From NCBI GenBank assembly GCA_027487575.1, contig JAIYDJ010000079.1, positions 25,754-89,753 of the forward strand: a stretch of 64,000 bases of DNA. The letters are read 5' to 3'. The notes under the pieces were generated by a model. It worked only from the letters and a program-made list of their open reading frames with translations. It did no database searches and was not told the origin of the DNA. A program made the position numbers and the translations under genes. Shown here in pieces: positions 50,010-60,145 of this stretch. Source of the stretch: Rhodobacter sp. (GTDB lineage: Bacteria > Pseudomonadota > Alphaproteobacteria > Rhodobacterales > Rhodobacteraceae). Every line of letters starts with the position of its first letter. Position 1 is the first letter of the stretch.

Positions 50010-52754
50010 ATGTCCACTCTTCGTTTCAAGGCCTTTGCCATCGCCCTGACCGGCCTTTCGGCCATGCCAACCGCCGTGCGCGCCCAAACCCTTGCGCTGG
50101 GGTTCGAACCGCCCGAGATGACCATCACCGAGCCTGTGTGCATTGCCCGTTCGACCGACGCCGATCTGGTTGCCGAATGGGCGAACTGGGATGGCAGGAC
50201 CCTGCCCGACCGCGACGCGGGCCTGATCAACCGCGACATGCGGCGTCTGGCAGAGATCGACGCCATGGCGTGGGACAAGACCATCCAGACCGTCATCAAC
50301 CTGCTGCCCAAGGTCACGCCCAGCTTTACCGAAGATTCGGTCATGCTGGCCCGCATCGAACAGATGATCGCGCGGGGCGACCTGCAGGGGTTGAAATCGT
50401 CGGGAATGGTCCAGCAACTGCTGGACAAGGGCGAGATGAACTCGCCCCGGATGCAGAACGCGCTGGCCGGCTATCTGTCCGAAGGCATTGGCATCGACCG
50501 TGATGCGGCCCGCGGGGCAGAGCTGCTTATGGCGGCGGGATACGGCGGGAACGCCGATGCGCTGCTGACACTGTCGCGTCTGGCCGTTGCGGGCAATGCG
50601 CCCGAAGGCTGGGACATCAACCCGCAGCTTGCGGTGACGATGGCCTTCGGGGCCCTTGTGGGCCAGATGGACCCCCTGATCTGCGACCGGATTTCCCGGA
50701 TTGCGCGCGAGTATTCGAACGGCGAAGTCGTGCAGACCGATCATGACCTGGCCCTGCGCTGGTACCGGTTTGCCGCCGATCTGGGTGACCCGGTTGCCGC
50801 GTGGCGTGTGGCCGAATACGAACTGCAATCCGAACTGGTGACGAAGGACAACGAAGTCCTTCTGAAGTACCTGCGGCTGGCCGCCGCCGGTGGCCTGTCC
50901 TACGCCGAAGTCGCGCTGGGGCGGGTCTATGAAACGGGTGCCCTTGCGCCGGCAGACCTGTCGATGGCCGAAATGCTGTACCGTCGGGCTGCCCGGCATG
51001 ATGACCGTGCCTCGCTGATCCGCCTGTCGGGCTTTCTGGAATCGCAACTGCCCGGCCGCCCGGACCTGAAGCCCGCCTTTCTGGATACACTGATACGGTT
51101 GGGTGCGCTGGAAGACCCGCCCGGCTGGGCCTTTGCCAAACATGCAGCGATCATCCTGACCGACAAGGGCCGCTGGGCAGGTGCCGACGATGCACGGGCC
51201 CTGCTGATGCGCGGTGCGGGTCTGGAGGATTCGGCCGCCATCCAGATGCTGGCGCAGATGGATCTGGGCACCGCGAAAACCGAAGCCGAATTCTATGTCG
51301 TCGTGGACCGGTTGATCCACGCGGTCGTCACACTGGGCGAAGCCGGACCTACGGCCGATTTGCAGAATGCTTTCCTGTGCAAGGCCCCCGGTGCGCCGCT
51401 GCCCGAACAGGCGGCCTACTGGGCCGATGCCGAACAGGCGATCGGGTCGTCGTCCAAACTGTTTGACACCGACGATCTGCGCAACCTTGCCGAAACTCCG
51501 GACCCGCTCGCACTGGCCGCGCTACAGACCCAGGCGCTGTACGGGCGCGCCACGCCGCTGGCGAATTTCATGGCGGTTCTGGAACAGGACGGATCGCCCG
51601 AATCCGAAAGGAAGTTCTGGGCCGAATATGCCGCCCGCTTTCCCAACGTGACCACGGCCCGCGCGGGCCTTGCGCTGTCGCGGGCGACGACCCCTGCTGC
51701 CCGCGCGCAGGCCCTTGACCTGTTCCGCGAGGCGATCGCTGCGGGCGAACAGGAGGCCGTGATCAAACTTGCCGAAACGCTTCTGGCCGACGCGACCCCC
51801 GAAGGGCGCAGCGAAGCGGCAACCCTGCTGGAAGGACTGGCCGGAAAGGGCAACGGCGAAGCCATGCTTTTGCTGCCGCGCGCCGATCCGGCCAGGTATC
51901 GCAGCCTTGACACCGTCTATGCAGCCTTCGCCCCGGTCATTGCCGAACGGGGGGATTTTGCGGCGCTTTTGCTGGCGATGCCCTATCTGGCCAATGATGA
52001 AAGGCGGCAGGTCTACCGGTCCCGCGCGGTGACCGCAATGCAGTGCAGTTTTCCCGAAGCCCTTGCAATGGCCAAAACCGCGCAGGCACTCGGCGAGGCT
52101 GCCGAGGTTCGCCGCTGGCTGACCATCGCGGGTCATCTGGCTGGGAATGACGGCTGGCAGATCGTGCAACTGGCCGACAGCCTGCGAACGCTGCTGGGGG
52201 CCGAAGCCGAGGAAACCGTGGCAGGCTATTACCGGCAGGCCTATGCATTGGGCAACCGGACAGCGGTCCAGCGTCTGTTGCGCTACAACTCTGATCCGAC
52301 AAAACCCGGATATGATCAGGCGCAGGTCGTCAAGCTTTACGTCGATCTGGTGCTTCTGAGCGAGCCGGATCAGGTGCCGCAGGTTCTGGCCGATCTGGGG
52401 CGCAAGGAACCCGTCTTGCGTGAGGCGATCTTTGCGCAGCTTGATCTGGATACGCTGTACCGTCAGGCCGCCGAGGCGGGCAATCCGACCGCGATGCGCG
52501 AACACGCGCGCCGCCTGCGGTCTGCGGCATTGACCGTAGAAGACATCGAAGCCTCGACAACCTGGCTGATACGCGCCTCCGAAGCGGGCGATACGGCCGC
52601 GATGGTGACGCTGGCGCAGGCCTATTCGATGGGCGTCGGGGTTCCTCCGTCGCTGGAAAACGCGCGGGGCTGGCTGGAAAAGGCCGCGCTGGCCGGCGAT
52701 CCCGCCGCCATCGACATGGTGAAGATGTTCACCTTTGAAACGGAGACGAATTGA
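50010..52754 (+). CDS. Very large Sel1-repeat protein, AlgK-like scaffold
   Basis: A 914-residue periplasmic protein with signal peptide (about 1-25, cleaved after VRA) and Sel1/TPR-like helical repeats over its whole length (for example GNADALLTLSRLAVAG, GDPVAAWRVAEYEL, GLSYAEVALGRVYETG, GDTAAMVTLAQAYSMGVGVPP). Pseudomonas AlgK has 475 residues and is a lipoprotein that positions the porin AlgE; this one is twice as long and has no lipobox. GGAAAGG precedes the ATG. It may bridge the periplasm and replace several scaffold parts. Confidence 0.82.
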   Translation: MSTLRFKAFAIALTGLSAMPTAVRAQTLALGFEPPEMTITEPVCIARSTDADLVAEWANWDGRTLPDRDAGLINRDMRRLAEIDAMAWDKTIQTVINLLPKVTPSFTEDSVMLARIEQMIARGDLQGLKSSGMVQQLLDKGEMNSPRMQNALAGYLSEGIGIDRDAARGAELLMAAGYGGNADALLTLSRLAVAGNAPEGWDINPQLAVTMAFGALVGQMDPLICDRISRIAREYSNGEVVQTDHDLALRWYRFAADLGDPVAAWRVAEYELQSELVTKDNEVLLKYLRLAAAGGLSYAEVALGRVYETGALAPADLSMAEMLYRRAARHDDRASLIRLSGFLESQLPGRPDLKPAFLDTLIRLGALEDPPGWAFAKHAAIILTDKGRWAGADDARALLMRGAGLEDSAAIQMLAQMDLGTAKTEAEFYVVVDRLIHAVVTLGEAGPTADLQNAFLCKAPGAPLPEQAAYWADAEQAIGSSSKLFDTDDLRNLAETPDPLALAALQTQALYGRATPLANFMAVLEQDGSPESERKFWAEYAARFPNVTTARAGLALSRATTPAARAQALDLFREAIAAGEQEAVIKLAETLLADATPEGRSEAATLLEGLAGKGNGEAMLLLPRADPARYRSLDTVYAAFAPVIAERGDFAALLLAMPYLANDERRQVYRSRAVTAMQCSFPEALAMAKTAQALGEAAEVRRWLTIAGHLAGNDGWQIVQLADSLRTLLGAEAEETVAGYYRQAYALGNRTAVQRLLRYNSDPTKPGYDQAQVVKLYVDLVLLSEPDQVPQVLADLGRKEPVLREAIFAQLDLDTLYRQAAEAGNPTAMREHARRLRSAALTVEDIEASTTWLIRASEAGDTAAMVTLAQAYSMGVGVPPSLENARGWLEKAALAGDPAAIDMVKMFTFETETN

Positions 52755-53785
52755 TGAAGCCCTTCCGAACCGCTGCCATTGCCCTGTGTCTGTTCCAGCC
52801 TCTGGCGGTCCATGCGCAAGATGCCGAAGACGATGCTTTCCTGTGCAAACCCGCGCCGACGCCGGTGGTCACGCTGGATCATGGCAGCCGCTATGTGGCG
52901 AAGGATGCCAGCCGGTCGGAGTTTGACACGGAGTCGAATGCCGACGTGAATGAACAACTCGGCCCGCTTGACGACTTCATATCGGAACTTGCGAAGGCCG
53001 CGAACCACGCCCTTGGTAAGGACACCGATCAGCAGGCAGCGGCAGACTGCGTTCTGTCCGGGCTTGCGGAATGGGCCAGGGTCGATGCTCTCAGCGATCT
53101 GGGCACGATAAACGCGCAGTTGTCCGCACCTGCGCGCATTGCAGGTTTGGCCTTTGCCTATGCGCAGGTCCAGGCGATGCTGCCACAGTCCGCCGATCGC
53201 GCCCTGGTCGAACAGTGGTTCGCGGACCGGGCGCGCGGCACCATGGCGTATTTCGACAATGACGCGCCCAAGAACGCCAGCCGTAATAACCTGCGGGCCT
53301 GGGCGGCGCTGGCGGTGGCCCGGGTCGGACTGACGGTCAAGGACCCCACGATGCTGGAATGGGCGGATGCTTCGGTCCGCCGGGTGGTCTGCGAGGTGGC
53401 CCCCGACGGCAGCCTGCCACTGGAAATGGCGCGGAAGGATCTGGCGCTGCACTACCAGCTGCACGCGGTTGCCCCGCTGGTGATCACCGCAGCCTTGCTG
53501 CAGCAAGAGGGACACGACCTGTTCCTGGCCTGCGACCGGGCGATCCACCGCTCGGTGCAGTTCGTGCTTGCGGCGTTTGAGGACCCGTCCCTCGTCGCGG
53601 ACATCGCGGGCGAGGATCAGACCTACTTCAACGGAAAGGAAGACCTGCGCGGATTCGAGATGGCCTGGGCGCACGCCTATCTGACGTTGTTCTACAGCCC
53701 CGCTTTGGCCGAGTTCACCGAAGGGTTCGGGGAACTCGGCAATTCCAAGCTCGGCGGCCGGCAATCCCTGCTTTGGGGCATGTGA
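52754..53785 (+). CDS. algL: AlgL-like periplasmic alginate lyase with altered active site
   Basis: A 343-residue PL5 family protein with signal peptide (1-20). Similarity to AlgL (367 aa) is clear around SRYVAKDASRSEF, the NNxxxW block and EMARKDLALHYQLHAVAPL. In AlgL the NNHSYW histidine takes part in catalysis; here the motif is NNLRAW (Leu180). The Lys of SKYEGSD is Arg. Arg227 and Tyr234, equivalents of R249 and Y256, are kept. AlgL clears stray polymer from the periplasm. The ATG at 52754 (TGATG) is used; a TTG three bases earlier is less likely. Last gene of the operon. Confidence 0.87.
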   Translation: MKPFRTAAIALCLFQPLAVHAQDAEDDAFLCKPAPTPVVTLDHGSRYVAKDASRSEFDTESNADVNEQLGPLDDFISELAKAANHALGKDTDQQAAADCVLSGLAEWARVDALSDLGTINAQLSAPARIAGLAFAYAQVQAMLPQSADRALVEQWFADRARGTMAYFDNDAPKNASRNNLRAWAALAVARVGLTVKDPTMLEWADASVRRVVCEVAPDGSLPLEMARKDLALHYQLHAVAPLVITAALLQQEGHDLFLACDRAIHRSVQFVLAAFEDPSLVADIAGEDQTYFNGKEDLRGFEMAWAHAYLTLFYSPALAEFTEGFGELGNSKLGGRQSLLWGM

Positions 53786-53800
53786 CGCCGGCCCTTGGGA

Positions 53801-55843
53801 TCAGAACAGGATGTCGGTCTGCACAAGGTGCGCGTCGCCCACGCGGATCGACAGATCGGCGTAGCCGTTTCCATCGGTGTCCGCGAACAGGTAGCCGGAC
53901 TTGAGCCAGACCGACCCCGGTCCGTCATCCGCCTGACGCCATTCGAACGCCTGATTTCCGGCTACGTGTGTGTTGGCGTCGATGGCCGACAGGTCGATCC
54001 GGTCGATGCCCGTCTGAAAGTCCAGGATCTTGTCGGACTTGCCGCGCGGCGACTCCGATTCGGACACGAAGACAAACACATCGGCCCCCAACCCGCCCGT
54101 CAGCTTGTCCTGGCCCGACCCGCCGTCGATCCGGTCGTTGCCGTCGCCGCCATGGACCTGATCATTGCCGGCACCGGCAAGAAGGACGTCATCCCCGCCC
54201 TTGCCGTACAACTTGTCATTTCCGGCCAGGCCCTCGACCATATCGCGCGCGTCGGTTCCGTTCAGATGGTCGCCTTTATCGGACCCGGTGATCTTCGATG
54301 TGATCACGGGTGCGGCCACAGGCCCGGCAGGCACAACGACCGCTGGCGCATCGGGAGGAGTCGAATCGTGCGGATCATACAGTCCCGGTCCGTCAAAGCC
54401 GCCGTTCTGCTGCCCGCCCCCGATGAAGTTCATGGTGGACAGTTGCAGGTTGCCGTTGTCGAACCGAAGGAATTCTACCTGCGACACCATGTCGGTCGCC
54501 TGGGTGCCGACCTTGTCCCGCACCTCGAACCTGCCCTGTCCCAGGTCCGTGATCACGAAGTCCGACCAGTTGCCAGCGTAACGGGCGGTATCCTCGCCGC
54601 CCCCGCCAATCAGCACATCGCGCCCCGATCCGCCGATCAGAAGGTCATTGCCGGCCCCGCCGGTCAAGGTGTCGTTGCCCCCCGCCCCGTCCAGCAAGGC
54701 CCCGTTGTCATAGCCCGACACGGCGTCGTTCAGACGGGTGCCCACGACATGCCCGAACTTCACCGTATTGGCCGACGCATCCGTGACCGACCCGTAGTGC
54801 GTCCCCTCGGTGTTGACGAACAGTGTCGGCGCGATGATGTCGGAATTCGCGTCGCGCATCGACCGGTCGACCATGACCACGTTGTCATGATCGCGACCGC
54901 CGTGAAAGTTGATGTCCCGGTCGGTCTGCGCGACATGCACCTCGTTGCCCGCCGCCGACCGCCACGACGCGAAGACGACCGAATGGCGCATGTCCGCGTC
55001 GGACAGGTTGGTGAACTTGCTGTCATAGACATCGCGGATCTGCAGGGCATATCCGTTTCCGCCATCGCCCTTGTTGTGCGCGCCGGTCATCGTGATGTGG
55101 CTGGCGGCGACACCGGTGCTTGCTGCGACGTTGACGCCAAGCGAGGGCACGTCATGCGACTGGATGTCGAACAGGGAAAGGTCCGCAGTGCCGTTGACCT
55201 CGATCACCGCATTGCGGTCATACAGCGACTTCGTGTTCGCGAACCGCGACGGGTCCGCCTCGTCCAGTCCGTAGTCGATGGTAAACCCACCCAGCGCGAC
55301 CCCCTCGGCCATGCTGATCTCGTGGACCTGCGTCTCGCCGGTCACGAAGTCGAAATGCACACCTGACGCCAGGGTGATGACCCGGCCGTTCACGGCCGTC
55401 ACCTCGACAATCGACGTCCGCAACGCCACATCGGTATTGCGCCACGTCTGATCGCCGATCGAGTCGTAGAATTCCGGGGTGCTTTCGCGGGAAAGGTAGA
55501 CGAAGTCCCCGGCGACCAGGCTGTGCGCCCCGGTCAGGGTCAGCGACCTGCCCCCCTCGTCCACATCGGCGGCAAGGCGGAAGTCGCCCGACATCCGGCC
55601 GTCCCCCAGCTTGAACGCCTCTTTGCCCAGCGAGGACGGCACGTCGATGAAGGTCTTGCCCGAACCGGCACCGGTCAGACTGATGTCATCCCGCCCGATC
55701 GTGATGGTTTGCGCAAAGGCATAATGGCCTGCCTGAAGCTGAAGGGAAGTTCCCTTGGCCGCTGTGTCGATCAGATGCTGCAGCTGCGCCGACGTGGTGC
55801 CAAGTGCGACGGAGACGACATTCGTGGGGGTGCTTTGTGGCAT
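53801..55843 (-). CDS. Secreted RTX protein with right-handed beta-helix, possible polysaccharide-modifying enzyme
   Basis: A 680-residue protein with no signal peptide. Residues 1-370 form a right-handed beta-helix of the pectate-lyase/epimerase fold type. RTX calcium-binding nonapeptides follow in two blocks (385-417, GGAGNDLLIGG; 535-585, GGDGNDRIDGG). The last ~95 residues match the M10 serralysin C-terminal secretion domain (SDKILDFQTGIDRIDLSAID, LFADTDGNGYADLSI). It is a type I secretion substrate. It converges on algL with 15 bases between. Secreted AlgE epimerases and some lyases have the same build, but the beta-helix lacks an AlgE-like YGxDPHE; a YDPHD string at 489-493 lies in a proline-rich linker. 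Confidence 0.85.
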   Translation of the reverse strand: MPQSTPTNVVSVALGTTSAQLQHLIDTAAKGTSLQLQAGHYAFAQTITIGRDDISLTGAGSGKTFIDVPSSLGKEAFKLGDGRMSGDFRLAADVDEGGRSLTLTGAHSLVAGDFVYLSRESTPEFYDSIGDQTWRNTDVALRTSIVEVTAVNGRVITLASGVHFDFVTGETQVHEISMAEGVALGGFTIDYGLDEADPSRFANTKSLYDRNAVIEVNGTADLSLFDIQSHDVPSLGVNVAASTGVAASHITMTGAHNKGDGGNGYALQIRDVYDSKFTNLSDADMRHSVVFASWRSAAGNEVHVAQTDRDINFHGGRDHDNVVMVDRSMRDANSDIIAPTLFVNTEGTHYGSVTDASANTVKFGHVVGTRLNDAVSGYDNGALLDGAGGNDTLTGGAGNDLLIGGSGRDVLIGGGGEDTARYAGNWSDFVITDLGQGRFEVRDKVGTQATDMVSQVEFLRFDNGNLQLSTMNFIGGGQQNGGFDGPGLYDPHDSTPPDAPAVVVPAGPVAAPVITSKITGSDKGDHLNGTDARDMVEGLAGNDKLYGKGGDDVLLAGAGNDQVHGGDGNDRIDGGSGQDKLTGGLGADVFVFVSESESPRGKSDKILDFQTGIDRIDLSAIDANTHVAGNQAFEWRQADDGPGSVWLKSGYLFADTDGNGYADLSIRVGDAHLVQTDILF

Positions 55844-56328
55844 TTGGAGTGTTCCCGAAGTTTTATTATGGCCAATCGTTCACCAGCCGGAACCGGGCGC
55901 TTATCCCGATTGTTGGATGATGGCAGCGGGCTGTTTCTGTGCGGTCCGCGCCATCGGCTGATGCACGCTAAATGAGAGCAATGTGCGGCTCCAATCCGCC
56001 GAGTTGGGGCAGTTTTGGGCTTCCTTGCGGCAGCTCCGACGCCGGAATGAGCGGATTTCGCCAAGTTGGCTGTAGTTCCGGCCCGCAATTGTGTCGAAGC
56101 GCGCCTTGATCCGATTGTTTTTCTGCAAAGGCCCCGGCGTTTCGGACGAATCCATGGCAGCCATTGCCTTGGGGTCCCGATGATTCCGGCCGACGACCTT
56201 TGCCCTGCCTTCCTCGTTCCCACGGGCGACGCGCCCTGCGGTGCGAGAAAGATCGCGCCTTTCAGAACGCGGGACGACCATGGCATTGCCACCCCCGGCC
56301 CGGCGGTGAATACTGCCAACCACGAAGC
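55844..56328. other. 485-bp intergenic region between the RTX gene and the M20 gene
   Basis: Divergent promoter region. On the minus strand an AT-rich CATAATAAAAC block near 55860-55870 could be the -10 of the RTX gene. Frames that run through here have no ribosome-binding sites or family features. I see no repeat, RNA gene or terminator. Confidence 0.5.
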
Positions 56329-57648
56329 ATGGGGGCCGGGGTGACAGTGCAGGCAGACGTGGCTTTCCTTCCGGCGCTAGAGCGGCGTCTGGCTGACCGC
56401 CGCGACGACCTGATCGCGCTGACGCAAGACCTGATCCGGATTCCGACGCTGAACCCGCCCGGCGAAAACTATCGCGAGATTTGCGAATATCTGGACTGGC
56501 GCCTGTCAGACCGGGGCTTTTCGACCCGGCTCATCCGGGCGCATGGAACGCCGGGCGACTGCGATGCCTTTCCGCGCTGGAACATCGTCGCGCGGCGCGA
56601 AGGTTTGCATCCGGGCGACTGCGTTCATTTCAACTCGCACACCGACGTGGTCGATGTGGGCCATGGCTGGACGCAGGACCCGTTCGGTGGCGCGCTGATC
56701 GACGGGCGGATCTATGGCCGGGGTGCCTGCGACATGAAGGGCGGTCTGGCCGCGTCGATCATCGCCGTCGAGGCGTTTCTGGAAGAGCATCCGGATTTTG
56801 CCGGGGCCATCGAAATCTCGGGCACGGCGGACGAAGAATCGGGCGGGCATGGCGGGGTCGCCTATCTGGCGCAGCAGCGGCTGTTCCATCCGTCGCGCGT
56901 GCAGCACGTCATCATCCCCGAACCCCTGAACAAGGACCGCGTCTGCCTTGGCCATCGCGGTGGCTGATGGGCCGAGATCGAGACGTTCGGTGAAATCGCC
57001 CACGGGTCGATGCCCTTCCTTGGCGATTGCGCCATCCGACACATGGGCGCGGTTCTGGACCGGTTCGAAACCACGCTTTACCCCGCCATGGCCGCGCGGC
57101 ACACCGACATGCCGGTGGTGCCCGAGGGCGCGCGGTCGTCCACCATGAACGTCAATTCGATCCACGGCGGTCAGGCAGAGGCGGCTCCGGGGTCGGACGC
57201 GCTGCCGTCGCATTGCGTGCCCGACAGTTGCCGCATCGTGGTGGACCGCCGGTTTCTGGTGGAAGAGTCCCTTGACGGGGTGCGCGCCGAGATGGTCGCG
57301 CTGCTGGACGGGTTGCGCGCCGACCGCCCGAAATTCGACTATGCCCTGCGTGAACTGAACCACGTCCTGCCATCAATGACGGACCGCGACGCGCCGATCG
57401 CGCGCACGGTGGCGGGCGCGATTGCCGATGTGCTGGGCAAGCCTGCCAGCTTTGTCGCCTCGCCGGGAAGCTATGATCAAAAGCACATTGACCGCATCGG
57501 CACGCTGAAGAATTGTGTGGCCTACGGTCCGGGCATTCTGGAACTCGCCCACAAGCCCGACGAATATGTCGGCGTCGACGACATGATGGACAGCGCAAAG
57601 GTCATGGCGCTCAGCTTGGCAAGACTGCTGCTGCCACAGCAAGGTTGA
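56329..57648 (+). pseudogene. M20 family deacylase (ArgE/DapE-like), interrupted by an in-frame TGA
   Basis: Zinc-dependent amidohydrolase, about 440 residues if read through. Metal and catalytic motifs are intact: FNSHTDVVDVGHGW, GRGACDMKGG, GTADEESGG, and the C-terminal dimerisation and metal parts follow. At 56965-56967 a TGA stands where relatives have Trp (GHRGG-stop-WAEIE); the frame continues without any other fault to 57648. A single TGG to TGA change explains it. Start may be ATG 56329 or GTG 56341. It heads the ABC transporter operon, so it probably deacylated the imported compound. Read-through, a sequencing error or a young pseudogene are all possible. Confidence 0.85.
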
Positions 57649-57673
57649 CCACCAGATGAAGGAGACCTGACGC

Positions 57674-59152
57674 ATGAACATCCGCCGTTTGCTGTCCGCC
57701 AGCGCGATTGCCCTTGTTGCGGGGCTTGGCACCGCGCAGGCCCAGACCGCCATGACCATCGCGATGCAGTTGGAGCCGCCGAACCTTGACCCGACAGGCG
57801 GCGCTGCCGAAGCGATCGATTCGGTGGTTTATGCCAACATCTTTCAGGGCCTGACGCGGTTCACCTCCGATGGATCGGTCATCCCCAGCCTTGCGGAAAG
57901 CTGGGAGATTTCGGGCGATGGCCTGACCTATACGTTCAAGCTGCAGGGCGGTGTGACCTTCCATGACGGGTCGGCCTTCGACGCCGAAGACGTCAAATTC
58001 TCGCTGGACCGGGCACGGGCAGAGACCAGCACGAACGCGCAGAAGGCGCTGTTCGCCCAGATTGCCGATGTGGCCGTCGTCGATCCACAGACGGTGACCG
58101 TGACGCTGAGCGAACCGAACGGCAGCCTTCTGTTCAACCTTGCCTGGGGCGATGCCGTGATCGTCGCACCCGAAACCGCCGAGACCAATGCGACAAACCC
58201 GGTTGGGACCGGGCCCTACAAATTCGTCGAATGGGTGCAGGGTGACCGGCTGACGCTGGCGCGCAGCGACGCCTACTGGGGCCCCGCCCCGGCCTTGGAA
58301 ACCGCGACCTTCCGCTTCATTTCCGATCCCAGCGCCGCTTTGGCCGCCGTGATGGCCGAAGACGTGGATGTGTTCACCGGCTTTCCCGCGCCGGAAAACC
58401 TTGCGCAGATCGCGGCGGACAGCCGGTTTCAGGTGATCACCGGATCGACCGAGGGCGAGACGATCCTTGCGATGAACAACAAGGCGGCCCCCTTCGACAA
58501 CATCAAGGTGCGTCAGGCCGTCACCCATGCCATCGACCGGCAGGCGATCATCGACGGCGCGATGTTCGGCTATGGCACGCCCATCGGCACCCATTTCGCG
58601 CCGCACAACCCGGCCTATGTCGATCTGACCGCCGGTTCGGGCTATGACCCCGAACTGTCGAAGAAACTGCTGGCCGAAGCGGGATTCGCCGATGGCTTCA
58701 CCACCACGCTGAAGTTGCCGCCGCCGTCCTATGCCCGGCGCGGGGGCGAGATCATCGCGGCGCAACTGGCCGAGGTAGGCATCACCGCCGAGATCAGCAA
58801 TCTGGAATGGGCGCAGTGGCTGGAACAGGCATTCAAGGGCAAGGATTTCGGCCTGACCATCGTCAGCCATACCGAACCGATGGACATCGGCATCTACGCC
58901 AACCCCGACTATTACTTCCAGTACGACAATCAGGCCTTCCGCGACGTGATGGCCAAGCTGACCGGCACGACCGATCCGGCGGCGCGAACGGCGCTGCTGC
59001 AAGAGGCGCAGACCATCATCGCGAACGACTATGTCAACGGCTACCTGTTCCAGCTTGCCGCGCTGACGGTCGCCAAGGCCGGGGTGCAGGGGCTTTGGGC
59101 CAATGCGCCCGTCGCGGCCATCGACCTTGCCGGGCTGTCTTGGGCGAACTGA
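57674..59152 (+). CDS. ABC transporter substrate-binding protein, peptide/nickel type
   Basis: A 492-residue periplasmic binding protein of the DppA/OppA family (SBP_bac_5). It has a signal peptide (1-22), LEPPNLDPTGGAAEAIDSVVYANIFQGL at the N-terminal lobe, and family motifs NPVGTGPYKFVEW and VRQAVTHAIDRQAI. AAGGAGA precedes the ATG. The ligand is not certain; together with the M20 deacylase and aldehyde dehydrogenase it is likely an N-acylated amine or small peptide. Confidence 0.93.
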   Translation: MNIRRLLSASAIALVAGLGTAQAQTAMTIAMQLEPPNLDPTGGAAEAIDSVVYANIFQGLTRFTSDGSVIPSLAESWEISGDGLTYTFKLQGGVTFHDGSAFDAEDVKFSLDRARAETSTNAQKALFAQIADVAVVDPQTVTVTLSEPNGSLLFNLAWGDAVIVAPETAETNATNPVGTGPYKFVEWVQGDRLTLARSDAYWGPAPALETATFRFISDPSAALAAVMAEDVDVFTGFPAPENLAQIAADSRFQVITGSTEGETILAMNNKAAPFDNIKVRQAVTHAIDRQAIIDGAMFGYGTPIGTHFAPHNPAYVDLTAGSGYDPELSKKLLAEAGFADGFTTTLKLPPPSYARRGGEIIAAQLAEVGITAEISNLEWAQWLEQAFKGKDFGLTIVSHTEPMDIGIYANPDYYFQYDNQAFRDVMAKLTGTTDPAARTALLQEAQTIIANDYVNGYLFQLAALTVAKAGVQGLWANAPVAAIDLAGLSWAN

Positions 59153-59159
59153 CCGGGTG

Positions 59160-59187
59160 GCCCCGATGTTGAACCCGACATCGGGGC
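59160..59187 (+). repeat. Intercistronic hairpin between the binding-protein and permease genes
   Basis: GCCCCGATGT (59160-59169), 8-base loop, ACATCGGGGC (59178-59187): a perfect 10-bp stem. No T-run follows. Such hairpins after binding-protein genes commonly protect the upstream message, so that the binding protein is made in excess of the permeases. Confidence 0.65.
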
Positions 59188-59197
59188 TACACGCGAC

Positions 59198-60141
<944 letters not shown>

Positions 60142-60145
<4 letters not shown>

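Noticed and set aside
54365..54379. YDPHD string in the RTX protein, the same as the AlgG catalytic motif region
   Set aside because: It lies at residues 489-493 in a proline-rich linker behind the beta-helix and the first RTX block, not on the helix groove; probably chance.
55901..56344. Overlapping short frames on both strands in the gap before the M20 gene
   Set aside because: No ribosome-binding sites, no conserved features, and they overlap each other.
56965..56967. TGA as a selenocysteine codon in the M20 gene
   Set aside because: Relatives have Trp there, the site is not catalytic, and no SECIS-like hairpin is evident directly after it.
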